Notes under the pieces: generated by a model
What the model saw: only the letters and a program-made list of their open reading frames with translations
What the model was told of the DNA's origin: nothing
The model's database searches: none
Part shown: positions 1-11,433 of the stretch, one piece after another
Position numbering within the stretch: position 1 is the stretch's first letter
Layout of the letters: the number at the start of each line of letters is the position of its first letter
DNA from: Isoperla grammatica
Lineage: Eukaryota; Arthropoda; Insecta; Plecoptera; Perlodidae
DNA: 64,000 nucleotides
Reading direction: 5' to 3'
NCBI GenBank assembly: GCA_945910005.1
Contig: CAMDTW010000641.1
Location: 1,245,001 to 1,309,000 of the forward strand
Translations under genes and position numbers: made by a program

Positions 1-94
1 AAGCCACTACATGCAACGTATCAGAACAACGCATGTTTCCTTGCTTGTGACGGTGACTGTACTTTACAAACTTTGCGCTAAGTCAGTGACATAG
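1..94 (+). repeat. Representative 94-bp satellite monomer
   Basis: This is the first full monomer, in the phase used throughout. It holds a 6-bp inverted repeat, ACATGC (9-14) and GCATGT (31-36), around a 16-bp spacer; a near-direct repeat TGACGGTGAC (48-57); and an interrupted palindrome GTCAGTGAC (82-90). Since 94 is not a multiple of three, any reading frame shifts by one at each monomer boundary, which argues against coding. The choice of start phase is arbitrary. This copy carries the variants TTTACAAACTT (62-72) instead of the commoner TTGATAAACCC. Confidence 0.95.
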
Positions 95-376
95 AAGCCA
101 CTACATGCAACGTATGAGGACAACGCATGTTTTCTTGCTTGTGACGGTGACTGGACTTGATAAACCCTGCGCTAAGTCAGTGACATAGAAGCCACTACAT
201 TCAACATATCAGGACAACGCATGTTTCCTTGCTTGTGACGGTGACTGTACTTGATTAACCCTGCGCTAAGGCAGTGACATGAAAGCCACTACATGCAACG
301 TATGAGGACAACGCATGTTTCCTTGCTTGTGACGGTGACTGTACTTGATAAACCTTGCGCTAAGTCAGTGACATAG

Positions 377-458
377 AAGCCACTTCATGCAACGTATCAG
401 GACAACGCATGTTTCCTTGCTTGTGACGGTGACTGTACTTGATAAACCTTTGACATAG
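377..458. repeat. Representative short (82-bp) monomer with 12-bp internal deletion
   Basis: This monomer runs from AAGCC at 377 to the next AAGCC at 459, only 82 bp. The usual AAACCTTGCGCTAAGTCAGTGACAT is shortened to AAACCTTTGACAT. About 24 copies of this deletion occur in the window, for example near 446, 2404, 3891, 7354, 9030, 10890, 13229, 14903, 16767, 18441, 22191, 26966, 29682, 34455, 41295, 42970, 44647, 46981, 48658, 50518, 52195, 55935, 60717 and 63427. Its spacing is a convenient ruler for the higher-order repeats. Together with loss of a neighbouring stop codon it also creates the recurring minus-strand open frame of 222 bp, which is not a gene. Confidence 0.93.
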
Positions 459-3259
459 AAGCCAGTACATGCAACGTATCAGGACAACGCATGTTTCTTT
501 GCTTGTGACGGTGACTGTACTTGATAAACCTTGCGCTAAGTCAGTGACATAGAAGCCACTACATGCAACGTATGAGGACAACGCATGTTTCCTCTATTGT
601 GACGGTAACTGTACTTGATAAACCCTGCGCTATGTCAGTGACATGAAAGCCACTACATGCAACATATCAGGACAACGCATGTTTCCTAGCTTGTGACGGT
701 GACTGTACTTGATAAACCCTGCGCTAAGTCAGTGACATGAAAGCCACTTCATGCAACATATGAGAAAAACGCATGTTTCCTCGCTTGTGACGGTGACTGT
801 ACTTGATAAACCCTGCGCTAAGTCAGTGACATGAAAGCCACTTCATGCAACATATGAGAACAACGCATGTTTCCGCGCTTGTGAAGGTGACTGTACTTGA
901 TAAACCCTGTGCTAAGTCAGTGACATGGAAGCCACTACATGCAACGTATGAGGAAACGCATGTTTCCTTGCTTGTGACGGTGACTGTACTTAATAAACCC
1001 TGCGGTTAGTCAGTGACATAGATCCACTACATGCAACATATCAGGACAACGCATGTTTCGTTGCTTGTGACGGTGACTGTACTTGATAAACCCTGCGCTA
1101 AGTCAGTGACATGAAAGCCACTTCATGCAACATATGAGAACAACGCATGTTTCCTCGCTTGTGACGGTGACTGTACTTGATAAACCCTGCGCTTAGTCAG
1201 TGACATGAAAGCCACTTCATGCAACATATGAGAACAACGCATGTTTCCTTGCTTGTGAAGGTGACTGTACTTGATAAACCCTGCGCTAAGTCAGTGACAT
1301 AGAAGCCACTACATGCAACATATGAGGACAACGCATGTATCCTCGCTTGGGACGGTGACTGTACTTGATAAACCCTGCGCTAAGTCAGTGACATAGAAGC
1401 CACTACATGCAAAATATCAGGACAACGCATGTTTCCTTGCTTGTGACGGTGACTGTACTTGATAAACCCTGCGCTGAGTCAGTGACATGAAAGCCACTTC
1501 ATGCAACATATGAGAACAACGCATGTTTCCTCGCTTGTGACGGTGACTCTACTTGATAAACGCTGCGCTTAGTCAGTGACATGAAAGCCACTACATGCAA
1601 CATATCAGGACAACGCATGTTTCTTGCTTGTGACGGTTACTGTACTTGATAAACGCTGCGCTAAGTCAGTGACATGAAAGCCACTTCATGCAACATATGA
1701 GAACAACGCATGTTTCCTCGCTTGTGAAGGTGACTGTACTTGATAAACCCTGCGCTAAGTCAGTGACATGATGCCACTTCATGCAACATATGAGAACAAC
1801 GCATGTGTCCTCGCTTGTGACGGTGACTGTACTTGATAAACCCTGCGCTAAGTCAGTGAGATGAAAGCCACTTCATGCAACATATGAGAACAACGCATGT
1901 TTCCTCGCTTGTGAAGGTTACTGTTCTTGATAAACCCTGCGCTAAGTCAGTGACATAGAAGCCACTACATGCAACATATGAGGACAACGCATGTTTCCTC
2001 GCTTGGGACGGTGACTGTACTTGATAAACCCTGCGCTAAGTCAGTGACATAGAAGCCACTACATGCAACATATGAGTACAACGCATGTTTCCTCGCTTGT
2101 GACGGTGACTTTACTTGATAACCCTGCGCTAAGTCAGTGACATAGAAGCCACAACATTCAACATATCAGCACAACGCATGTTTCCTTGCTTGTGACGGTC
2201 ACTGTACTTGATAAACCTTGCGCTATGTCAGTGACATGAAAGCCACTACATGCAACATATCAGGACAACGCATGTTTCCTTGCTTGTGACGGTGACTGTA
2301 CTTGATTAACCTTGCGCTAAGTCAGTGACATAGAAGCCACTTCATGCAACGTATCAGGACAACGCATGTTTCCTTGCTTGTGACGGTGACTGTACTTGAT
2401 AAACCTTTGACATCGAAGCCACTACATGCAACGTATCAGGACAACGCATGTTTCCTTGCTTGTGACGGTGACTGTACTTGATAGACCTTGCGCTTAGTCA
2501 GTGACATAGAAGCCACTACATGCAACGTATGAGGACAACGCATGTTTCCTTGCTTGTGACGGTGACTGTACTTGATAAACCCTGGGCTAAGTCAGTGACA
2601 TGATAGCCACTACATGCAACGTATGAGGACAACGCATGTTTCCTTGCTTGTGACGGTAACTGTACTTGATAAACCCTGCGTAAGTCAGTGACATAGAAGC
2701 CACTACATGCAACATATCAGGACAACGCATGTTTTCTCGCTTGTGACGGTGATTGTACTTGATAAACCCTGCGCTAAGTCAGTGACATAGAAGCCACTAC
2801 ATGCAACATATCAGGACAACTCATGTTTCCTCTATTGTGACGGTGACTTAACTTGATTAACCCTGCGCTAAGTCAGTGACATAGAAGCCACTACATGCAA
2901 CGTATGAGGACAACACATGTTTCCTTGCTTGTGACGGTGACTGTACTTGATAAACCCTGCAAAAGTCAGTGACATAGAAGCCACTACATGCAACGTATCA
3001 GGACAACGCATGTTTCTTTGCTTCTGACGGTGACTGTACTTGATAAACCCTGCGCTAAGTCAGTGACATAGAAGCCACTTTATGCAACATATCAGGACAA
3101 CGCATGTTTTCTCTATTGTGACGGTGACTGTACTTGATAAACCCTGCGCTAAGTCAGTGACATGAAAGCCAGTTGATACAACATATCAGGACAACGCATG
3201 TTTCCTTGCTTGTGACGGTGACTGTACTTGATAAACCCTGCGCTAAGTCAGTGACATAG

Positions 3260-4040
3260 AAGCCACTACATGCAACGTATCAGAACAACGCATGTTTCCT
3301 TGCTTGTGACGGTGACTGTACTTTACAAACTTTGCGCTAAGTCAGTGACATAGAAGCCACTACATGCAACGTATGAGGACAACGCATGTTTTCTTGCTTG
3401 TGACGGTGACTGGACTTGATAAACCCTGCGCTAAGTCAGTGACATAGAAGCCACTACATTCAACATATCAGGACAACGCATGTTTCCTTGCTTCTGACGG
3501 TGACTGTACTTGATAAACCCTGCGCTTAGTCAGTGACATGAAAGCCACTACATGGAACGTATGAGGACAACGCTATTTCCTTGCTTGTGACGGTGACTGT
3601 ACTTGATAAACCTTGCGCTATGTCAGTGACATGAAAGCCACTACATGCAACATATCAGGACAACGCATGTTTCCTTGCTTGTGACGGTGACTGTACTTGA
3701 TTAACCCTGCGCTAAGGCAGTGACATGAAAGCCACTTCATGCAACGTATGAGGACAACGCATGTTTCCTTGCTTGTGACGGTGACTGTACTTGATAAACC
3801 TTGCGCTAAGTCAGTGACATAGAAGCCACTTCATGCAACGTATCAGGACAACGCATGTTTCCTTGCTTGTGACGGTGACTGTACTTGATAAACCTTTGAC
3901 ATAGAAGCCAGTACATGCAACGTATCAGGACAACGCATGTTTCTTTGCTTGTGACGGTGAATGTACTTGATAAACCCTGCGCTAAGTCAGTGACATGAAA
4001 GCCACTACATGCAACGTATGAGGACAACGCATGTTTCCTT
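3260..4040. repeat. Partial repeat of the window start, with two extra monomers
   Basis: The monomer at 3,260 repeats the one at 1, with the same CAGAACAACGC, TTTACAAACTTTGCG and CATTCAACATATC variants. The offset is 3,259 bp for the first 240 bp and 3,446 bp by position 3,806 (against 360). The difference of 187 bp equals two monomers (one base short), present here at about 3,515-3,700 and including the distinctive CAACGCTATTTCC copy, but absent from the first block. The same two monomers are present at about 8,650-8,840 and in later copies. The block ends where super-unit 1 begins. Confidence 0.78.
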
Positions 4041-5559
4041 GCTTGTGACGGTGACTGTACTTGATAAACCCTGCGCTAAGTCAGTGACATAGAAGCCACT
4101 ACATGCAACATATCAGGACTACTCATGTTTCCTTGCTTGTGACGGTCACTGTACTTGATAAACCCTGCGCTAAGTCAGTGACATGAAAGCCACTACATGC
4201 AACGTATGAGGACAACTCATGTTTCCTTGCTTGTGACGGTGACGTTACTTGATAAACCCTGCGCTAAGTCAGTGACATAAAAGCCACTACATGCAACGTA
4301 TCAGGACATTGCATGTTTTCTTGCTTGTGACGGTGACTGTACTTGATAAACCCTGCGCTAAGTCAGTGACATAGAAGCCACTACATGCAACGTATGAGGA
4401 CAACGCATGTTTCCTTGCTTGTGACGGTGACTGTACTTGATAAACCCTGCGCTAAGTCAGTGACATAGAAGCCACTACATGCAACGTATGAGGACAACGC
4501 ATGTTTCCTTGCTTGTGACGGTGACTGTACTTGACAAACCCTGCGCTAAGTCCGTGACATAGAAGCCATTATATGCAACTTATGAGGACAACGCATGTTT
4601 CCTTGCTTGTGACGGTGACTGTACTTGATAAACCCTGCGCTAAGTCAGTGACATGAAAGCCACTTCATGCAACATATCAGGACAACGCATGTTTCCTTGC
4701 TTGTGACGTTGACTGTACTATATAAACCCTGCGCTAAGTCAGTGACATAGAAGCCACTACATGCAACATATCAGGACAACGCATGTTTCCTTGCTTGTGA
4801 CGGTGACTGTACTTGATAAACCCTGCGCTAAGTCAGTGACTTTGAAGCCACTACATGCAACATATCAGGACAACGCATGTTTCCTTGCTTGTGACGGTGA
4901 CTGTACTTGATAAACCCTGCGCTAAGTCAGTGACATAAAAGCCACTACATGCAACATATCAGGACAACGCATGTTTCCTTGCTTGTGACGGTGACTGTAC
5001 TTGATAAACCCTGCGCTATGTCAATGACATAGAAGCCACTACATGCAACGTATGACAACGCATGTTTCTTTGCTTGTGACGGTGACTGTACTTGATAAAC
5101 CATGCGCTAAGTCAGTGACATAGAAGCCACTACATGCAACATATCAGGACAACGCATGTTTCCTTGCTTGTGACGGTGACTGTACTTGACAAACCTTGCG
5201 CTAAGTCAGTGACATAGAAGCCACTACATGCAACGTATGAGGACAACGCATGTTTCCTCTATTGTGACGGTGACTGTTCTTGATAAACCCTGCGCTAAGT
5301 CAGTGACGTAGAAGCCACTACATGCAACGTATGAGGACAACGCATGTTTCCTTGCTTGTGACGGTGACTGTACTTGATAAACCTGCGCTAAGTCAGTGAC
5401 ATAGAAGCCACTACATGCAACGTATGAGGACAACGCATGTTTCCTTGCTTGTGACGGTGACTGTACTTGATAATTCCTGCGCTAAGTCAGTGACATAGAA
5501 GCCACTACATGCAACATATCAGGACAACGCATGTTTCCCTGCTTGTGACGGTGACTGTA
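4041..5559. repeat. Satellite segment found once per super-unit
   Basis: About 16 monomers carry variants not seen in the A, B or C repeats: GGACTACTCATG (about 4,116), GGTGACGTTACTT (about 4,240), GTCCGTGACAT with CCATTATATGCAACTTATG (about 4,551-4,583), GACTATATAAACC (about 4,722) and GTGACTTTGAAGCC (about 4,835). It recurs only at about 37,982-39,500. It is useful as a unique marker for counting super-units. No gene is present. Confidence 0.82.
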
Positions 5560-8500
5560 CTTGATAAACCTTGCGCTAAGTCAAAGACATGAAGGCCACT
5601 TCATGCAACATATCAGGACAACGCATGTTTCCTTGCTTGTGACGGTGACTGTACTTGATAAACCCTGCGGTTAGTCAGTGACCTAGAAGCCACTACATGC
5701 AACATATCAGGACAACGCATGTTTCGTTGCTTGTGACGGTGACTGTACTTGATAAACCCTGCGCTAAGTCAGTGACATGAAAGCCACTTCATGCAACATA
5801 TGAGAACAACGCATGTTTCCTTGCTTGTGACGGTGACTGTACTTGATAAACCCTGCGCTAAGTCAGTGACGTAGAAGCCACTACATGCAACATATGAGTA
5901 CAACGCATGTTTCCTCGCTTGTGACGGTGACTGTACTTGATAACCCTGCGCTAAGTCAGTGACATAGAAGCCACTACATGCAACATATCAGGACAACGCA
6001 TGTTTCCTTGCTTGTGACGGTGACTGTACTTGATAAACCCTGCGCTGAGTCAGTGACATGAAAGCCACTTCATGCAACATATGAGAACAACGCATGTTTC
6101 CTCGCTTGTGACGGTGACTGTACTTGATAAACGCTGCGCTAAGTCAGTGACATGAAAGCCACTACATGCAACATATCAGGACAACGCATGTTTCCTTGCT
6201 TGTGACGGTGACTGTACTTGATAAACCCTGCGCTGAGTCAGTGACATGAAAGCCACTTCATGCAACATATGAGAACAACGCATGTTTCCTCGCTTGTGAC
6301 GGTGACTGTACTTGATAAACGCTGCGCTAAGTCAGTGACATACAAGCCACTTCATGCAACATATGAGAACAACGCATGTTTCCTCGCTTGTGAATGTGAC
6401 TGTACTTGATAAACCCTGCGCTAAGTCAGTGACATAGAAGCCACTACATGCAACGTATGAGGACAATGCATGTTTCCTCGCTTGTGGCGGGTGACTGTAC
6501 TTGATAAACCCTGCGCTAAGTCAGTGACATGAAAGCCACTTCATGCAACATATGAGAACAACGCATGTTTCCTCGCTTGTGACGGTGACTGTACTTGATA
6601 AACCCTGCGCTAAGTCAGTGACATAGAAGCCACTACATGCAACGTATCAGAACAACGCATGTTTCCTTGCTTGTGACGGTGACTGTACTTTACAAACCCT
6701 GCGCTAAGTCAGTGACATAGAAGCCACTACATGCAACGTATGAGGACAACGCATGTTTTCTTGCTTGTGACGGTGACTGGACTTGATAAACCCTGCGCTA
6801 AGTCAGTGACATAGAAGCCACAACATTCAACATATCAGGACAACGCATGTTTCCTTGCTTGTGACGGTCACTGTACTTGATAAACCCTGCGCTAAGTCAG
6901 TGACATGAAAGCCCCTACATGGAACGTATGAGGACAACGCATGTTTCCTTGCTTGTGACGGTGACTGTACTTGATAAACCCTGCGCTATATCAGTGACAA
7001 GAAAGCAACTACATGCAACATATCAGGACAACGCATGTTTCCTTGCTTGTGACGGTGACTTTACTTGATAAACCCTGCGCTGAGTCAGTGATATAGAAGC
7101 CACTACATGCAACATATCAGGACAACGCATATTTCCTTGCTTGTGACGGTGACTGTACTTGATAAACCCTGCGCTATGTCAGTGACATAGAAGCAACTAC
7201 ATGCAACGTATGAGGACAACGCATGTTTCCTTGCTTGTGACGGTGACTGTACTTGATAAACCTTGCGCTAAGTCAGTGACATAGAAGCCACTTCATGCAA
7301 CGTATCAGGACAACGCATGTCTCCTTGCTTGTGACGGTGACTGTACTTGATAAACCTTTGACATAGAAGCCACTACATGCAACGTATCAGGACAACGCAT
7401 GTTTCCTTGCTTGTGACGGTGACTGTACTTGAGAGACCTTGCGCTTAGTCAGTGACATAGAAGCCACTACATGCAACGTATAAGGACAACGCATGTTTCC
7501 TTGCTTGTGACGGTGACTGTACTTGATAAACCCTGCGCTAAGTCAGTGACATGATAGCCACTACATGCAACGTATGAGGACAACGCATGTTTCCTTGCTT
7601 GTGACGGTAACTGTACTTGATAAACCCTGCGTAAGTCAGTGACATAGAAGCCACTACATGCAACATATCAGGACAACGCATGTTTTCTCGCTTGTGACGG
7701 TGATTGTACTTGATAAACCCTGCGCTAAGTCAGTGACATAGAAGCCACTACATGCAACATATCAGGACAACTCATGTTTCCTCTATTGTGACGGTGACTT
7801 AACTTGATTAACCCTGTGCTAAGTCAGTGACATAGAAGCCACTACATGCAACGTATGAGGACAACACATGTTTCCTTGCTTGTGACGGTGACTGTACTTG
7901 ATAAACCCTGCAAAAGTCAGTGACATAGAAGCCACTACATGCAACGTATCAGGACAACGCATGTTTCTTTGCTTCTGACGGTGACTGTACTTGATAAACC
8001 CTGCGCTAAGTCAGTGACATAGAAGCCACTTTATGCAACATATCAGGACAACGCATGTTTTCTCTATTGTGACGGTGACTGTACTTGATAAACCCTGCGC
8101 TAAGTCAGTGACATGAAAGCCACTACATGCAACATATCAGGACAATTCATGTTTCCTCTATTGTGACGGTGACTTAACTTGATTAACCCTGCGCTAAGTC
8201 AGTGACATAGAAGCCACTACATGCAACGTATGAGGACAACACATGTTTCCTTGCTTGTGACGGTGACTGTACTTGATAAACCCTGCAAAAGTCAGTGACA
8301 TAGAAGCCACTACATGCAACGTATCAGGACAACGCATGTTTCCTTGCTTGTGACGGTGACTGTACTTGATAAACCCTGCGCTAAGTCAGTGACATAGAAG
8401 CCACTACATGCAACGTATCAGAACAACGCATGTTTCCTTGCTTGTGACGGTGACTGTACTTTACAAACTTTGCGCTAAGTCAGTGACATAGAAGCCACTA

Positions 8501-11433
8501 CATGCAACGTATGAGGACAACGCATGTTTTCTTGCTTGTGACGGTGACTGGACTTGATAAACCCTGCGCTAAGTCAGTGACATAGAAGCCACTACATTCA
8601 ACATATCAGAACAACGCATGTTTCCTTGCTTGTGACGGTCACTGTACTTGATAAACCCTGCGCTTAGTCAGTGACATGAAAGCCACTACATGGAACGTAT
8701 GAGGACAACGCTATTTCCTTGCTTGTGACGGTGACTGTACTTGATAAACCTTGCGCTATGTCAGTGACATGAAAGCCACTACATGCAACATATCAGGACA
8801 ACGCATGTTTCCTTGCTTGTGACGGTGACTGTACTTGATTAACCCTGCGCTAAGGCAGTGACATGAAAGCCACTACATGCAACGTATGAGGACAACGCAT
8901 GTTTCCTTGCTTGTGACGGTGACTGTACTTGATAAACCTTGCGCTAAGTCAGTGACATAGAAGCCACTTCATGCAACGTATCAGGACAACGCATGTTTCC
9001 TTGCTTGTGACGGTGACTGTACTTGATAAACCTTTGACATAGAAGCCAGTACATGCAACGTATCAGGACAACGCATGTTTCTTTGCTTGTGACGGTGACT
9101 GTACTTGATAAACCTTGCGCTAAGTCAGTGACATAGAAGCCACTACATGCAACGTATGAGGACAACGCATGTTTCCTCTATTGTGACGGTAACTGTACTT
9201 GATAAACCCTGCGCTATGTCAGTGACATGAAAGCCACTACATGCAACATATCAGGACAACGCATGTTTCTTAGCTTGTGACGGTGACTGTACTTGATAAA
9301 CCCTGCGCTAAGTCAGTGACATGAAAGCCACTTCATGCAACATATGAGAAAAACGCATGTTTCCTCGCTTGTGACGGTGACTGTACTTGATAAACCCTGC
9401 GCTAAGTCAGTGACATGAAAGCCACTTCATGCAACATATGAGAACAACGCATGTTTCCGCGCTTGTGAAGGTGACTGTACTTGATAAACCCTGTGCTAAG
9501 TCAGTGAATGGAAGCCACTACATGCAACGTATGAGGAAACGCATGTTTCCTTGCTTGTGACGGTGACTGTACTTAATAAACCCTGCGGTTAGTCAGTGAC
9601 ATAGATCCACTACATGCAACATATCAGGACAACGCATGTTTCGTTGCTTGTGACGGTGACTGTACTTGATAAACCCTGCGCTAAGTCAGTGACATGAAAG
9701 CCACTTCATGCAACATATGAGAACAACGCATGTTTCCTCGCTTGTGACGGTGACTGTACTTGATAAACCCTGCGCTTAGTCAGTGACATGAAAGCCACTT
9801 CATGCAACATATGAGAACAACGCATGTTTCCTTGCTTGTGAAGGTGACTGTACTTGATAAACCCTGCGCTAAGTCAGTGACATAGAAGCCACTACATGCA
9901 ACATATGAGGACAACGCATGTATCCTCGCTTGGGACGGTGACTGTACTTGATAAACCCTGCGCTAAGTCAGTGACATAGAAGCCACTACATGCAAAATAT
10001 CAGGACAACGCATGTTTCCTTGCTTGTGACGGTGACTGTACTTGATAAACCCTGCGCTGAGTCAGTGACATGAGAGCCACTTCATGCAACATATGAGAAC
10101 AACGCATGTTTCCTCGCTTGTGACGGTGACTCTACTTGATAAACGCTGCGCTTAGTCAGTGACATGAAAGCCACTACATGCAACATATCAGGACAACGCA
10201 TGTTTCTTGCTTGTGACGGTTACTGTACTTGATAAACGCTGCGCTAAGTCAGTGACATGAAAGCCACTTCATGCAACATATGAGAACAACGCATGTTTCC
10301 TCGCTTGTGAAGGTGACTGTACTTGATAAACCCTGCGCTAAGTCAGTGACATGAAGCCACTTCATGCAACATATGAGAACAACGCATGTTTCCTCGCTTG
10401 TGACGGTGACTGTACTTGATAAACCCTGCGCTAAGTCAGTGAGATGAAAGCCACTTCATGCAACATATGAGAACAACGCATGTTTCCTCGCTTGTGAAGG
10501 TTACTGTTCTTGATAAACCCTGCGCTAAGTCAGTGACATAGAAGCCACTACATGCAACATATGAGGACAACGCATGTTTCCTCGCTTGGGACGGTGACTG
10601 TACTTGATAAACCCTGCGCTAAGTCAGTGACATAGAAGCCACTACATGATAAATATCAGGACAACGCATGTTTCCTTGCTAGTGACGGTGACTGTACTTG
10701 ATAAACCCTGCGCTGAGTCAGTGACATGAAAGCCACTTCATGCAACATGAGGACAACGCATGTTTCCTTGCTTGTGACGGTGACTGTACTTGATAAACCT
10801 TGCGCTAAGTCAGTGACATAGAAGCCACTTCATGCAACGTATCAGGACAACGCATGTCTCCTTGCTTGTGACGGTGACTGTACTTGATAAACCTTTGACA
10901 TAGAAGCCACTACATGCAACGTATCAGGACAACGCATGTTTCCTTGCTTGTGACGGTGACTGTACTTGATAGACCTTGCGCTTAGTCAGTGACATAGAAG
11001 CCACTACATGCAACGTATGAGGACAACGCATGTTTCCTTGCTTGTGACGGTGACTGTACTTGATAAACCCTGCGCTAAGTCAGTGACATGATAGCCACTA
11101 CATGCAACGTATGAGGACAACGCATGTTTCCTTGCTTGTGACGGTAACTGTACTTGATAAACCCTGCGTAAGTCAGTGACATAGAAGCCACTACATGCAA
11201 CATATCAGGACAACGCATGTTTTCTCGCTTGTGACGGTGATTGTACTTGATAAACCCTGCGCTAAGTCAGTGACATAGAAGCCACTACATGCAACATATC
11301 AGGACAACTCATGTTTCCTCTATTGTGACGGTGACTTAACTTGATTAACCCTGCGCTAAGTCAGTGACATAGAAGCCACTACATGCAACGTATGAGGACA
11401 ACACATGTTTCCTTGCTTGTGACGGTGACTGTA
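5560..11433. repeat. Higher-order repeat A, copy 1 (5,874 bp)
   Basis: The marker TCAAAGACATGAAGGCC at 5,581 recurs at 11,455, an offset of 5,874 bp, and all later landmarks in this block recur at the same offset, including the 222-bp frame at 8,944 (14,818). By monomer count the unit is about 63 monomers, shortened by three 82-bp monomers and several small indels. The left breakpoint lies between 5,540 and about 5,571. A 1-bp deletion near 9,509 (AGTGAATGG for AGTGACATGG) is private to this copy. No gene is present. Confidence 0.87.
10395..10582. repeat. Two-monomer segment deleted from super-unit 2
   Basis: These 188 bp (two monomers, with GTGAGATGAAAGCC and GAAGGTTACTGTTCTTG variants) are retained here and in A copy 2 but missing at the corresponding site near 44,340. 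The 5' and 3' edges both read CGCTTG, so the exact edges are ambiguous by about 12 bp. Confidence 0.86.

Larger units (their letters stand above)
1..3259. repeat. Leading satellite block, mosaic of variants found further right
   Basis: This is ordinary 94-bp array without genes. Bases from about 240 to 2065 match about 8,824-10,649 at an offset of 8,584 bp, including the shared AGGAAACGC monomer (951 against 9,534) and the TAGATCCAC monomer. Bases from about 2,320 to 3,165 match about 7,271-8,116 at an offset of 4,951 bp. The match is less exact than among the large repeats to the right: 690 reads TTTCCTAGC against TTTCTTAGC, and 1,800 reads GTGTCC against GTTTCC. It therefore looks like an older, rearranged relative of the A repeat rather than part of the 33.9-kb unit. 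Confidence 0.8.

Noticed and set aside
64..80. Telomere-like AAACCCT within TAAACCCTGCG of most monomers
   Set aside because: It is a single heptamer per 94 bp, followed by G rather than another telomere unit. It is explained as part of the monomer and not as interstitial telomere repeat.
360..581. Recurring minus-strand open frames of 69-101 codons (360-581, 3806-4027, 8944-9165, 26147-26452 and others) as genes
   Set aside because: They are made only of satellite sequence. They arise where the 12-bp deletion and a changed stop codon prolong one frame, and they cross 94-bp units that shift frame each time. There is no promoter, codon bias or independent conservation. The same peptide pieces appear in all three frames in turn.
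6480..6500. CENP-B box (pattern TTCG, four bases, A, two bases, CGGG)
   Set aside because: The TTCG and CGGG elements occur only in different, rare variant monomers (TTTCGTTGC near 5,718; GGCGGGTG near 6,487) and never at the required spacing on either strand.
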